40,839 nucleotides of DNA from Methylobacterium thuringiense. GTDB lineage: Bacteria; Pseudomonadota; Alphaproteobacteria; Rhizobiales; Beijerinckiaceae. The notes under the pieces were generated by a model, which saw nothing but the letters and a program-made list of their open reading frames with translations, was not told the origin of the DNA and made no database searches. Location: positions 1 to 40,839 of the forward strand of contig NZ_BPRA01000021.1 of the NCBI RefSeq assembly GCF_022179645.1. Reading direction: 5' to 3'. Shown one piece after another: positions 24,497-31,904 of the stretch (within the stretch, counting starts at the first letter, position 1; each line of letters opens with the position of its first letter). Both the position numbers and the translations under genes were made by a program.

Positions 24497-24745
24497 ATGT
24501 ACAATCCCTTCTTCTCGTCGATGATGCTCGCGTTGGAGTCCCAAAAAGTGGTCGAGCTTCGTCTTGTGCGGCTTGCCTGGGGCGGCCGTGAAAGCGTGGC
24601 CGAGATGCAGTCGATGGTGGTCGAGAAGATCCACGCGAGCATCGAGGCCACCAGCATGCTGATGTGGGGCGGCTCACCTGAGGCTGTCATCGCCCGGTAC
24701 CGCGAGCATGTGGCCACCAATTCGAAGCGCCTGTCGGCAGCCTAG
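24497..24745 (+). CDS. Conserved small helical protein, 82 aa
   Basis: ATG 24497 preceded by GAAGAGAG is preferred over an upstream GTG at 24464, because the protein then opens MYNPFFSSMMLALESQKVVE, typical of a short protein widespread in Methylobacterium-type genomes. The rest (MQSMVVEKIHASIEATSMLM, then VIARYREHVATNSKRL) is amphipathic helix, faintly phasin-like. A strong terminator follows at 24846. Confidence 0.6.
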   Translation: MYNPFFSSMMLALESQKVVELRLVRLAWGGRESVAEMQSMVVEKIHASIEATSMLMWGGSPEAVIARYREHVATNSKRLSAA

Positions 24746-24845
24746 CTCGAACGTCCTACGCGACCGATGAGGGGGCGGGTGGACTAAACCCTCTTCCTGC
24801 CCGTCCAACGTATTGGCCTCCGAAGGCCATGTGACCTAACTTAGC

Positions 24846-24876
24846 CCGGCTGCCGTTACGGTAAGCCGGACTTTTT
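24846..24876 (+). terminator. Rho-independent terminator
   Basis: CCGGCT pairs with AGCCGG (24846-24851, 24864-24869), with an inner CCG-tta-CGG stem, followed by ac and TTTTT. Ends the 22806-24745 transcription unit. Confidence 0.8.
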
Positions 24877-25055
24877 ATGAGTGCCAGCGCCACTTCAACT
24901 TAAAGGGTGCGGCTTGCGAAACAGGTCGCCCAGCGCTCGCCGGCAATGTTCAAGTCGGTCGTCGAGGAGATCGCAACGCTGTCACCAGGGCCCGAGGAAC
25001 GATCCTCGCCCCTCAGTCATTCCTGCGGGCCCATGATGGGCTCAGGAAGCCAACA

Positions 25056-25307
25056 ATGCCCCGCCTCGCTACCTTTGCGCTGCTTCTCGCAGTGCCGCTT
25101 GTCGTCGCCTCGGCTTCCATCGCGCAGGACAGCAAGCGAGGCAACGCGGATCTGAAAAAGTATTGCTCCGGCGACGCCGTCACATTCTGCAGCGGCAACG
25201 ATCCGGACAGCAAGGAGATGGACGCCTGCTTCAAGACGCATCGCGCCGAGCTGTCTGAGAACTGCCGTCGTGCGATCACCGCCTACGAGGCTTCAGGCGG
25301 CAAGTGA
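25056..25307 (+). CDS. Secreted Cys-rich repeat (GLG1-like) small protein
   Basis: 83 aa. A clear signal peptide (LATFALLLAVPLVVASASIA, cleavage near AQD) is followed by one cysteine-rich repeat, KKYCSGDAVTFCSG ... MDACFKTHRAELSENCRRAI, with four cysteines as in the GLG1/Cys-rich repeat family. Periplasmic or secreted; role unknown. Its stop overlaps the GTG of the next secreted protein, so they are expressed together. Confidence 0.7.
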   Translation: MPRLATFALLLAVPLVVASASIAQDSKRGNADLKKYCSGDAVTFCSGNDPDSKEMDACFKTHRAELSENCRRAITAYEASGGK

Positions 25308-25558
25308 AGACTTTACCCGTGCGTCGGATCGTTCTCGCCATCACTATCGCAGCCACTTTGACAGGGGCCGCACTCGCTCAAAGCCAACCTCCGATCCAGG
25401 GTCCGGAGGACGCTACCTGCCGCGAGGATGCGAGAAATCGCCTACTGGGCGCTCCCAACCCCAAAGGGCTGTCCCCGTTTGATCTGGGCGCACAACTCTA
25501 CCACGAGTGCATGAAGCGCCTGGGCGCGGAGGGGGCCGCTTCAAAGCGGCGCGACTGA
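25304..25558 (+). CDS. Small exported protein
   Basis: 84 aa from GTG 25304, overlapping the TGA of the preceding gene; GTG 25319 is an alternative. Signal peptide (RRIVLAITIAATLTGAALAQ) then a short mature part with two cysteines (TCREDARNRLL and YHECMKRLG), which could form a disulfide. Function unknown; paired with the Cys-rich protein upstream. Confidence 0.55.
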   Translation: MKTLPVRRIVLAITIAATLTGAALAQSQPPIQGPEDATCREDARNRLLGAPNPKGLSPFDLGAQLYHECMKRLGAEGAASKRRD

Positions 25559-25611
25559 TCGCGCACGCATCATTAGCAAAGCGCTAACCCCTACCCATCA
25601 CCCTGTCGGAC

Positions 25612-25818
25612 ATGCCTCAGTATGTACGACGCACTGGCAAGGTAGCTGGCTGGGCAGCGGCCACCCTTGTCTGTGCCGGGCTTGGTGCCGCCCTCATCGG
25701 CGCCGATCATCGAGCGCAAAACAAAGCTTCGATCGCGCGGGGCATCGACCCTGCTACGACCGGGTCACTTGCACCTCCCAAGGGGCGCTGGTGTGGCCTT
25801 GCGTCCTGGTGTCACTGA
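25612..25818 (+). CDS. Small membrane or exported protein, 68 aa
   Basis: One N-terminal hydrophobic segment (VAGWAAATLVCAGLGAALIG) and a short tail with the DPATTGSL element frequent in small rhizobial envelope proteins; two C-terminal cysteines. No strong ribosome site. Unknown function. Confidence 0.5.
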   Translation: MPQYVRRTGKVAGWAAATLVCAGLGAALIGADHRAQNKASIARGIDPATTGSLAPPKGRWCGLASWCH

Positions 25819-25864
25819 CCCGCCTACGCTCAGGTTCAGGCGTAGGGGCCGTGAATTAGGTCGC

Positions 25865-26119
25865 TTAGGGCTTAGGCTGAGCAGGGGCTGGATTGCTCGA
25901 ATTGGCTGGTTGCTCACGCGAAGCAGAACCGCCTGTACCGGCCGAACTCGCGCCTGACAGGCTCTGGCTCGACGGGTCGGATGGTACCTTCGATCCCTGG
26001 TAGGTCAGGATCGCAGCACCGGCCGCAAGCGCTAGAACAACACCCACAATCAAGGCGAAGAGCGTAGGCTTTCCGCGCTCTGCCTGCCTTGCCTCCGTTC
26101 CCGTCTCACGCTGGCTCAC
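25865..26119 (-). CDS. Small single-pass membrane protein
   Basis: 84 aa. Charged N-terminus, one membrane helix (TLFALIVGVVLALAAGAAIL), then a Ser/Gly/Pro-rich low-complexity periplasmic tail. Divergent from the DUF892 gene (172-bp gap). Unknown function. Confidence 0.5.
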   Translation of the reverse strand: MSQRETGTEARQAERGKPTLFALIVGVVLALAAGAAILTYQGSKVPSDPSSQSLSGASSAGTGGSASREQPANSSNPAPAQPKP

Positions 26120-26291
26120 GAGGTCCTCCGTATCGATGCGCCACTGGGATGTGACAGCACGCCAACCGAAAGCATCGCGAGGGCGTTCCGACCGAACTTT
26201 GGGGGTTCGAGCCAGGTCGGAACTTGGCCGTACGACCGGAAGGTTGCCTTACATATCGAGCCTCGTGCTCGGGTGAGAAAAGGCAAACGCC

Positions 26292-26801
26292 ATGGCGATC
26301 GATACACGCGAGATTTACGTCACCGCCCTCAAGAACACGCATGCGATTGAGATGCAGGCCCTTCAGATCATGGAGCGGCAGATTGAGCGGCTGAAAAACT
26401 ATCCCGAGATGGAGCAAGCACTTCGCCGTCACGTCGACGAAACCCACGGGCAGCGGGATCGGCTGGAGGAGGCAATGCAGAGCCTCGGCGACAGCCCTTC
26501 GACGATCAAGGAAGGCTTCCTCGGCTTCGTCGGCAACATGATGGCGCTCGGCCATGCGCCGGCCCAGGACGAGATCCTGAAGAACACCTTCGCCAATCAC
26601 GCCTTCGAGAATTTCGAGATCGCCGCCTACGAGTCACTGCTCGTGATCGCAGATGCCGCCGGACAGAGTGGCCATACGAGCGGCTTCCAGCAGTCTCTGA
26701 AAGAGGAGCAAGGCATGGCGCAGAAGGTTCGCGATCTCGTGGGACCGACGACACGCCGGTACATCGAACTCACGACCGCGGGCGAAAAAGCTGACCGCTA
26801 G
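26292..26801 (+). CDS. DUF892 / YciE-type ferritin-like protein
   Basis: 169 aa. The four-helix ferritin-like pattern of DUF892: AIEMQALQIMERQIERL, HVDETHGQRDRLEEAMQSLG, FLGFVGNMMALGH and FENFEIAAYESLLVIADAAG, with Glu and His residues at the di-iron positions. The family is linked to general stress and oxidative protection. A GGAAC at 26219 and GGTT at 26242 upstream recall an EcfG promoter, but the 18-base spacing is off. Cytoplasmic. Confidence 0.82.
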   Translation: MAIDTREIYVTALKNTHAIEMQALQIMERQIERLKNYPEMEQALRRHVDETHGQRDRLEEAMQSLGDSPSTIKEGFLGFVGNMMALGHAPAQDEILKNTFANHAFENFEIAAYESLLVIADAAGQSGHTSGFQQSLKEEQGMAQKVRDLVGPTTRRYIELTTAGEKADR

Positions 26802-26962
26802 GGTCATAGGAGGATCACGTTGGAGCGTCCTCCCTCGACTGATCCCGCCCGGCGACCAGCTGCGGCGGGTTATTTTCGTGCACAGCTGCCCCGAACTTCT
26901 GGGAACTCCTACTCTCACCTGCCGCTTTCTCCCGCGCCAAAAAAAACAAACCGGAGGAATCC

Positions 26963-27343
26963 ATGAAGTTCGCATCGATCAGCACTGCTGCGGCCGCGCT
27001 CTTGCTCTCTGTCTCTGTCGTGACCGCCGCGCCCTGCAATACGGGTGCAGCGAAAGGTAAGACGCCTGAGCAGTCCGCCTCGAACGACAAAAGCTCCGCT
27101 GTCGACAAGTCGAGCAAGAACGAGGCTGGGGGCGCTCAGCCGGCTTCGCCCGGTACCGTGGGCGCCATGAACAATGCGGGCGCCAATCAGGACGTCGGCA
27201 AGCAGGGCTCGGCCGATAAGGCCAAGGAAGATCCAGCCTCCAAGAACACTGCAGGCGGGAACCAGCCGGCGTCCCCCGGTACGGTCGGGGCGATGAACAA
27301 CGCCGGTGCCAACCAGGGCGTTGGCAAAGACGACAACTGCTGA
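26963..27343 (+). CDS. Exported low-complexity protein with two identical repeats
   Basis: 126 aa. Signal peptide (STAAAALLLSVSVVTAAPC) followed by a charged, Lys/Ser/Asp-rich mature chain. An 18-residue unit, QPASPGTVGAMNNAGANQ, appears exactly at 59-76 and 101-118, each followed by xVGK. GGAGGAATCC precedes the ATG. Similar 'PASPGTVGAMNN' proteins occur in Rhizobiales as stress-linked periplasmic proteins of unknown role. Confidence 0.65.
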   Translation: MKFASISTAAAALLLSVSVVTAAPCNTGAAKGKTPEQSASNDKSSAVDKSSKNEAGGAQPASPGTVGAMNNAGANQDVGKQGSADKAKEDPASKNTAGGNQPASPGTVGAMNNAGANQGVGKDDNC

Positions 27344-27482
27344 TCGGGCAGTGCCATAACCTGAACGCTTGGCCCGTCTGGCAACCGCCGGCGGGCCATC
27401 AACCGGACGGCCCCCGATATGGGTCGCCCAGCGCTCGCTGCCCGGACATGTGGATTGCCAGCAACAGCTTAAGGCCCGCGAC

Positions 27483-27713
27483 ATGTATGAGGTCAAAGCC
27501 CGCGACGCGACCGGCCTTGTCATCGCGATCGGTCCTGCTGAGTTTGCCTCGATCGATCTGGCCCGCGGTTTTGCAGCTGGTATCGCGCGGTGGATGCTCG
27601 CAACCGATCGCCTGGATGGACAGATCGATATCACCAGCGATGGCGAACGTATCGAGGGAGCGACCTTCGCCTACTGGTCGCAGCCTGAGTTGCCAGCGGA
27701 GCAACGCACCTAA
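27483..27713 (+). CDS. Small hypothetical protein, 76 aa
   Basis: Start set at ATG 27483 because the upstream extension lacks coding character. Mixed alpha/beta (YEVKARDATGLVIAIGP, then GQIDITSDGERIEGATFAYW). No family recognised. A GC-rich inverted repeat (GGCCCG / CGGGCC, about 27372-27395) between it and the preceding gene may separate the two units. Confidence 0.45.
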   Translation: MYEVKARDATGLVIAIGPAEFASIDLARGFAAGIARWMLATDRLDGQIDITSDGERIEGATFAYWSQPELPAEQRT

Positions 27714-28186
27714 TGCCGGCTGTCACCGGCTCGACCCCGCCGCCCGATCTGATCACGGGCTGGCGGGGGAGGTCGTTTATCTCACCAGCGAGCCGTCAGG
27801 GTGACAGGACCCGGGTAACCGAAGGCCCACGACGAGGGCTCGACGCCCTGCTGTTGTGCGTCCCTTGAAAAGCACCCCATTTTTTATTCGGAAATGAGGG
27901 ATGCCCCAGGGAGTAGCGCCGATTTCCGCGACCTGCAAAAGGCCCCTTTTTGGTACGGCCTGGATCGGCGCGAAGAGGCATGACGGGCAAGGCGGACGCG
28001 CCCCGTGAAGTGGGGAGCACTGCGCTGGAAGATGGGATGCAGCCCCGCTGCCATGTGATTGTGGCAGGCCGAGGATGCGCGAATGGCGCTGGGCTCGCAC
28101 TGACCTATGCTGGACAACGGCGCGAGCCACGGCACGGCTTCGTCGGGCACCATGGGACCTTAGGCTCCGTTCGCGATCGTCAACCG
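27714..28186. other. 473-bp region without a supported gene
   Basis: Several overlapping minus frames up to 206 codons exist but look like shadows (high Arg/Ser/Pro, no ribosome site). A T-rich stretch near 27880-27893 followed by CCCC-rich segments is not a clear terminator. It should contain the promoter of the 28187 gene. Confidence 0.45.
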
Positions 28187-28423
28187 ATGCCAAAATACTT
28201 CCTGCACGTTCACGACAGCACGGGTCGGGTTGCAGATTTAGACGGTAGCGAACTTCCCAACCTCGATGCTGCCTGGGCGAAAGCCATGGAAAGCGCGCGG
28301 TGCATCCTTGCCGACCGGGTGCGGAACGGACGTCCCATCGGTCGCCATTACATTGAGATCGCTGATGAGGGCGATCAGGCGCTGGCCTACGTGCCAATGC
28401 GTGCGGCTCTGGATCTCAGCTGA
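28187..28423 (+). CDS. DUF6894-like small protein
   Basis: 78 aa. MPKYFLHVHDSTGRVADLDGSELPNL followed by an Ala-rich helix is the recurring pattern of DUF6894 proteins, common as many paralogues in Methylobacterium and Rhizobiales. Function unknown. Start at ATG 28187; longer upstream frame rejected. Confidence 0.65.
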   Translation: MPKYFLHVHDSTGRVADLDGSELPNLDAAWAKAMESARCILADRVRNGRPIGRHYIEIADEGDQALAYVPMRAALDLS

Positions 28424-28500
28424 GCCTACTGGAAGCCATGTTGTCGGTACGTCGAGGGGGATGCGGGCAATAGTTTCAGTGCCGCGATCACGCCCTCGTC

Positions 28501-28806
28501 TCAAAGGATACCCTTGCCCGGCAACGGTTCCGCCGCGGCGGCGCCGGCCTCCGGTGATGGAGGCGAACTCAGCGCCTCGGCTGAGAAGTGGCCGTCCACC
28601 AGCGTGCCGATCATCGCCCATAGGGCCTGATGCTCTGGGCCATCGCGGCCGAGGCTCAGGAACACCGGCAGGCTGATATCGACGACGTTACCGCCCGAGG
28701 GCTCGTTGGCGGTATGGCGGACGAAGGTATGACCCGTCTCGAAATCCCAGAGCAAATGCCAGGTGTCGCCGTTCCCGCTGGCGTAGATCTCGCGCATGGC
28801 GGTCAT
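28501..28806 (-). CDS. Conserved small protein with MREIYAS start
   Basis: 101 aa from ATG 28806 (an ATG three codons later also fits). REIYASGNGDTWHLLWDFET, FVRHTANEPSGG and PEHQALWAMIGTLVD are segments I recognise from a short protein repeated in Methylobacterium-type accessory DNA. No known function. Pro/Ala-rich C-terminal tail. Confidence 0.6.
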   Translation of the reverse strand: MTAMREIYASGNGDTWHLLWDFETGHTFVRHTANEPSGGNVVDISLPVFLSLGRDGPEHQALWAMIGTLVDGHFSAEALSSPPSPEAGAAAAEPLPGKGIL

Positions 28807-29006
28807 CTGGATCTCGCTCGACCTACAGCCTGCCAGCCATGAAGGGCAGACTGGATCGACCAACGCATCGACGCTGATAGCCGATCCCTAACGTTGACTT
28901 AACCGTGTGGCCCGGCCGACATGCCTCGTTCCGGTCGGGCTCGTCTATCGCGAGTCGTGAGCCGGAAAAGGAGATCAGCGCCGCGAGCTAAACCCTGAAA
29001 CGACTA

Positions 29007-29123
29007 CGGGCTCCCTGACGCCAATCAGGAAGCCCGCGAAATCGAAGTGGCCTTTGGGGGCCCATCTGCAATCCCCCATCAGCCATAGCTCCCGCCGGGA
29101 GTCAACGGGAACGCCAATTCCCG
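29007..29123 (+). ncRNA. Candidate structured leader RNA (four stem-loops)
   Basis: Four consecutive hairpins lie upstream of the HTH gene at 29178: CGGGCT-c-CCTG / CAGG-a-AGCCCG (29007-29036), TGGGGG / CCCCCA (29055-29078), CTCCC / GGGAG (29089-29101) and CGGGAA / TTCCCG (29106-29123). No T-run follows any of them. The stretch 28864-29177 is otherwise empty. It could be a small RNA, a cis-regulatory leader or an attenuator; strand is assumed from the downstream gene. No Rfam family assigned. Confidence 0.45.
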
Positions 29124-29177
29124 GAGCGATGAAGTCGTGCCTGGACCCCAAGCCGCGGCCCGTGAGGGACCGGGACG

Positions 29178-29933
29178 ATGTTTCACGCGCGAATGCTCGC
29201 CGCGATCGACGGCGCGCGCACGCTCGCCAGCATGGACGAGTTGTCGAAGACGATCTGGCAGGCCCATGCTGGCGGTGCGGTTGATGATGACGGGGCCCAG
29301 ACCCTCGCCGAGGCCCTGCATCTCCGTCGGGGCGTGATTAGAGGCTCCCTGAAGCCCGTTGGCGTTCCGGTGGGCCGTCGCAGCCTATTCCCCTCTAAGC
29401 GCCCTCAGCGGGCTCCTGATCGCATGGAGGCCCTATCGCGCCGTCGACGTCTCGCTGCATCCGGGCCGATGCCGCCGGCGCTTGCCAGCCGCTTCACGGT
29501 CGGACAGATCTCGGTCCTGCGCATCGTCGCTGACGAAGTCGCCACGAAGGGCGTCTGCGGCCTCTGCATCGACGCAATCGCCGCTAGGGCCGGGGTGTGC
29601 CGTAGGTTGGCGCAAGGCGCGATCCGCGAGGCCGAGGGCGACGGCTTGCTTGTCATCCAAGAGCGACGCCACGAGGGTCGAAAGAACGACCCGAACCTCG
29701 TCCGCATCATCAGCCACGAGTGGCGGCAATGGATCGAGCGAGGCCAGACCCAAAAGCGAAACGGTTTCGCATCTCGACTGGCCGGGACGCATAGGGTGCA
29801 GAAAGATTCACCCCACGGATATCCCAGTTCTAAATCTGCTTGTTCGAGATCAACGGAAGCCGAAAAAGGGCTGCCGGGAACCGGCGGGCGACGCCACGAC
29901 CAGAGAGCAGATCGAAATCCGAGCGGCTGGTAG
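29178..29933 (+). CDS. Winged-helix/HTH protein of a rhizobial plasmid-type family
   Basis: 251 aa. The N-terminal segment ASMDELSKTIWQAHAGGAVD precedes a linker and a winged helix at about 105-170 (SRFTVGQISVLRIVADEV, IDAIAARAGVCRRLAQGAIR, GLLVIQERRHEGRKNDPNLV). This layout is common and uncharacterised in Rhizobiales. GAGGGA precedes the ATG; ATG 29193 is an alternative. The tail after residue ~190 has unusual composition, while the next frame reads CRKIHPTDIPVLNLLVRDQR up to a stop at 29955, so the 3' end may be frameshifted near the 24-bp repeat at 29751. Confidence 0.6.
   Translation: MFHARMLAAIDGARTLASMDELSKTIWQAHAGGAVDDDGAQTLAEALHLRRGVIRGSLKPVGVPVGRRSLFPSKRPQRAPDRMEALSRRRRLAASGPMPPALASRFTVGQISVLRIVADEVATKGVCGLCIDAIAARAGVCRRLAQGAIREAEGDGLLVIQERRHEGRKNDPNLVRIISHEWRQWIERGQTQKRNGFASRLAGTHRVQKDSPHGYPSSKSACSRSTEAEKGLPGTGGRRHDQRADRNPSGW
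29751..29774 (+). repeat. 24-bp exact repeat with palindromic core, copy 2
   Basis: Identical to the complement of 11386-11409, core GCGAAACGGTTTCGC. It lies inside the HTH gene in a different frame from the first copy, so the match is not explained by a shared protein motif. Confidence 0.8.
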
Positions 29934-30039
29934 AAGCCGCCGAGCTATGCGGTGACGGTCTGGGGCTGTTCGGCATGACGGACGCGACAAGTTCGATGCG
30001 CGGCGAGCCAACCTATGCCCTGTCGCCAATACGGAGCGA

Positions 30040-30231
30040 TCACAGCGTGTTGTTCTCGGTGTCCGTAAGCCAGATCGCGTTCACAACGGCTTCGTGTTCT
30101 CCGAAGGCGCGGTTCCGAGCGAAAAGCATGGCTTCTTGAGAATTGGCTGCTTCGAACGTTTCGTCGATTTTAGGCATGCCAATCTCGCTGTCGTCCTGAC
30201 GGACGGCTCCTCGCAATCGGAAAAGTGGCAT
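30040..30231 (-). CDS. Small hypothetical protein, 63 aa
   Basis: MPLFRLRGAVRQDDSEIGMP then ETFEAANSQEAMLFARNRAF and NAIWLTDTENNTL; the composition is protein-like and the ending resembles short Methylobacterium proteins with a WLTD motif. No clear ribosome site. ATG at residue 19 is an alternative start. Uncertain. Confidence 0.4.
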   Translation of the reverse strand: MPLFRLRGAVRQDDSEIGMPKIDETFEAANSQEAMLFARNRAFGEHEAVVNAIWLTDTENNTL

Positions 30232-30344
30232 GTCGTCGGCTCAGCCCCATTGAGACAAGAGAGCATTGTCCCTTAGGCATCTGCGCCCAAGCAAGCCAGA
30301 AGACGGTCAGATCGGCGTCGGAAGAAAAATCTAACTTCTAATTT

Positions 30345-30362
30345 ATGTCGGGTATCCGACAT
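30345..30362. promoter_or_regulatory. Inverted repeat upstream of the Crp/Fnr gene
   Basis: ATGTCGG (30345-30351), spacer gtat, CCGACAT (30356-30362), a perfect 7-bp dyad in an AT-rich block about 130 bases before the start. Probable regulator binding site. Confidence 0.5.
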
Positions 30363-30427
30363 TTATTGTCGCTCATCTTACAGGAATAAACCGTACGCAA
30401 GCGAACAGTGCTTGGCATCGTCTATCC

Positions 30428-30442
30428 TAGATTAGAAATCTA
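30428..30442. promoter_or_regulatory. TAGATT/AATCTA dyad near the Crp/Fnr start
   Basis: TAGATT-aga-AATCTA, a perfect 6-bp inverted repeat directly upstream of the leader hairpin. Its position suits an operator over the promoter or transcription start. Confidence 0.45.
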
Positions 30443-30443
30443 T

Positions 30444-30489
30444 GTGAAGCCACGTGTCTACCAAAATCGGAGACACATGAGAGCTTCAC
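30444..30489 (+). promoter_or_regulatory. Nested leader hairpin ending next to the Crp/Fnr start codon
   Basis: GTGAAGC (30444-30450) pairs with GCTTCAC (30483-30489), enclosing GTGTCT (30454-30459) with AGACAC (30471-30476). The outer stem ends one base before ATG 30491, and the only purine-rich stretch (gagag, 30479-30483) is partly inside it. This would limit ribosome access. An out-of-frame ATG at 30477 lies in the structure. Confidence 0.55.
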
Positions 30490-30490
30490 T

Positions 30491-31213
30491 ATGCAGAGCA
30501 TCTACAAAGGCAAGCTACCGCTTTCACCACCACCCAAATTAGCCGTTATCAGTGCGCTCGACGGGATCGGCACGCTAGTAGGTGCCAAGTTCCGTGAGCA
30601 CCAAGTTGACAAGGGGCAGGACGTTCTGCGGTTCGGAGAAGTCCCAGAAGGACTGCACGTCCTCATTGCTGGGCACACCTGTCGTTACCGGATGCTGGGA
30701 GATGGCCGACGGCAGATTACTGCTATTCTAGTCCCAGGCGATTTGTGCGACCTTGAGGCCGGCCTTCGCGGTCGTGCCGATTATGCTGTGGGGGCACTGA
30801 CACGGTGTCTGGTCGGTCATCTCCCTGCCGATCCGATCTGTGATGCTAAGCCACTGAACCAAGAACTGTTGGCGGCGCTCCTGATCCGGTTGCGCCGTGA
30901 CGAGGCTATCGCACGCGAATGGATGGTCAGCCTAGGCCGGCGATCAGCAATTGAGAGCTTGGCGCATCTGTTCTGCGAGTTGCGGACGCGATTGGCAGAC
31001 GTCGGACTAGCCACCGAAGACAGCTACGAGTTGCGTATCACTCAGGATGATCTCGCTGACGCGCTCGGCATCACTAGTGTGCACGTCAATCGTGCCTTGA
31101 AGCAGCTTCGAGAGTACGGGTTAATCACATTGAAGCGTGGAATCTTAGTGATGTCCGATCGGCCTGCACTCGAAAAGCTGGCGTTGTTCGACCCGTCCTA
31201 TTTGCAGCCGTAA
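30491..31213 (+). CDS. Crp/Fnr-family transcriptional regulator
   Basis: 240 aa. N-terminal cyclic-nucleotide-binding-like beta roll (FREHQVDKGQDVLRFGEVPE, then GDGRRQITAILVPGDLCDLE), dimer helix at about 130-160, and C-terminal HTH_Crp at ~178-225 (RITQDDLADALGITSVHVNR, ALKQLREYGLITLKRGI). No FNR-type N-terminal cysteine cluster, so oxygen sensing by Fe-S is not indicated; the ligand is unknown. Such regulators are abundant in Methylobacterium. The gene has its own dyad-rich promoter, a leader hairpin and a downstream terminator-like stem. Confidence 0.88.
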   Translation: MQSIYKGKLPLSPPPKLAVISALDGIGTLVGAKFREHQVDKGQDVLRFGEVPEGLHVLIAGHTCRYRMLGDGRRQITAILVPGDLCDLEAGLRGRADYAVGALTRCLVGHLPADPICDAKPLNQELLAALLIRLRRDEAIAREWMVSLGRRSAIESLAHLFCELRTRLADVGLATEDSYELRITQDDLADALGITSVHVNRALKQLREYGLITLKRGILVMSDRPALEKLALFDPSYLQP

Positions 31214-31221
31214 ACTTACCG

Positions 31222-31266
31222 GCGACCCATCCGCAACGCGCGCCATCGTGGCGCGCGAGGGGTCGC
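31222..31266 (+). terminator. Nested stem-loop after the Crp/Fnr gene
   Basis: GCGACCC (31222-31228) pairs with GGGTCGC (31260-31266), and inside it CGCGCGCC / GGCGCGCG (31237-31244, 31250-31257) with loop atcgt. Begins 8 bases after the stop codon. Very stable, but no T-run. Confidence 0.5.
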
Positions 31267-31321
31267 GGCGCAGCCTGATAGGCGGCTATGGTCGCAATCT
31301 GGCTGCGTGGTCGAGGACGGC

Positions 31322-31540
31322 ATGAGCGACGACACGGCCGCCCTAATCCTCGCCGTTGTCGTTGAGAACGCCGAGCTGCGCGCACAGCTCGCCGAGGCCC
31401 AAGACCTCCTTGTCGAGACCGCCGTGGATGCCGGCGAACTGCACGCTCGTATGGAGGATCTGCAGGCTGACCTCATCGAGGCTCGTGCCGAGCGCGATGC
31501 ATGGCGAGCTGAAGCGGAGCGGAGGCGACGGGCGGGGTAG
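31322..31540 (+). CDS. Small coiled-coil protein, 72 aa
   Basis: Start at ATG 31322 (an upstream GTG at 31307 adds five residues). After an acidic start, almost the whole chain is a heptad-like helix (ENAELRAQLAEAQDLLVETA, then HARMEDLQADLIEARAERDA), so a coiled coil. No family or function assigned. Confidence 0.5.
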   Translation: MSDDTAALILAVVVENAELRAQLAEAQDLLVETAVDAGELHARMEDLQADLIEARAERDAWRAEAERRRRAG

Positions 31541-31561
31541 GTGACACCGCATCACCCGTAG

Positions 31562-31774
31562 TCAGGGATTATAGCCCAGCGCACTTCGCTCATTGAGCGC
31601 GACGGCACGCGCCTCCCCGGCAGTGATCGCAGCGCGATGTGCCGGATACGACTCGGTCGCGCACTCGACGAAAAGACCGTCATTCGATCTGACTGTCCAG
31701 CGATACCGGCTAGGTTTTAAAGAGCAGTGGCGGATCTCAAATTCGAAAATGCGGCGGTTCGTACGATCTGACAT
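31562..31774 (-). CDS. Small hypothetical protein, 70 aa
   Basis: Start at ATG 31774, because the extension to 31864 lacks coding character. FEFEIRHCSLKPSRYRWTVR, then SNDGLFVECATESYPAHRAA and an Ala-rich helix: a beta-beta-alpha form frequent among short rhizobial proteins. Divergent from mucR. Confidence 0.5.
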   Translation of the reverse strand: MSDRTNRRIFEFEIRHCSLKPSRYRWTVRSNDGLFVECATESYPAHRAAITAGEARAVALNERSALGYNP

Positions 31775-31904
31775 CGAAACGCTGTCTTGCTCCTTTGAGT
31801 AATTCGCTCCACCAGGGCCACTTATTCGACATTTCTTGGACCGCGCGTATTGCATGCAACGCAATTTGGATGTCTTAGCGATTATCTGAAAAAGGAATCA
31901 ACAC

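Noticed and set aside
26219-26245. EcfG (general stress sigma factor) promoter upstream of the DUF892 gene
   Set aside because: GGAAC and GGTT are present but spaced 18 bases apart and the -10 is off consensus; too weak to list as a promoter.
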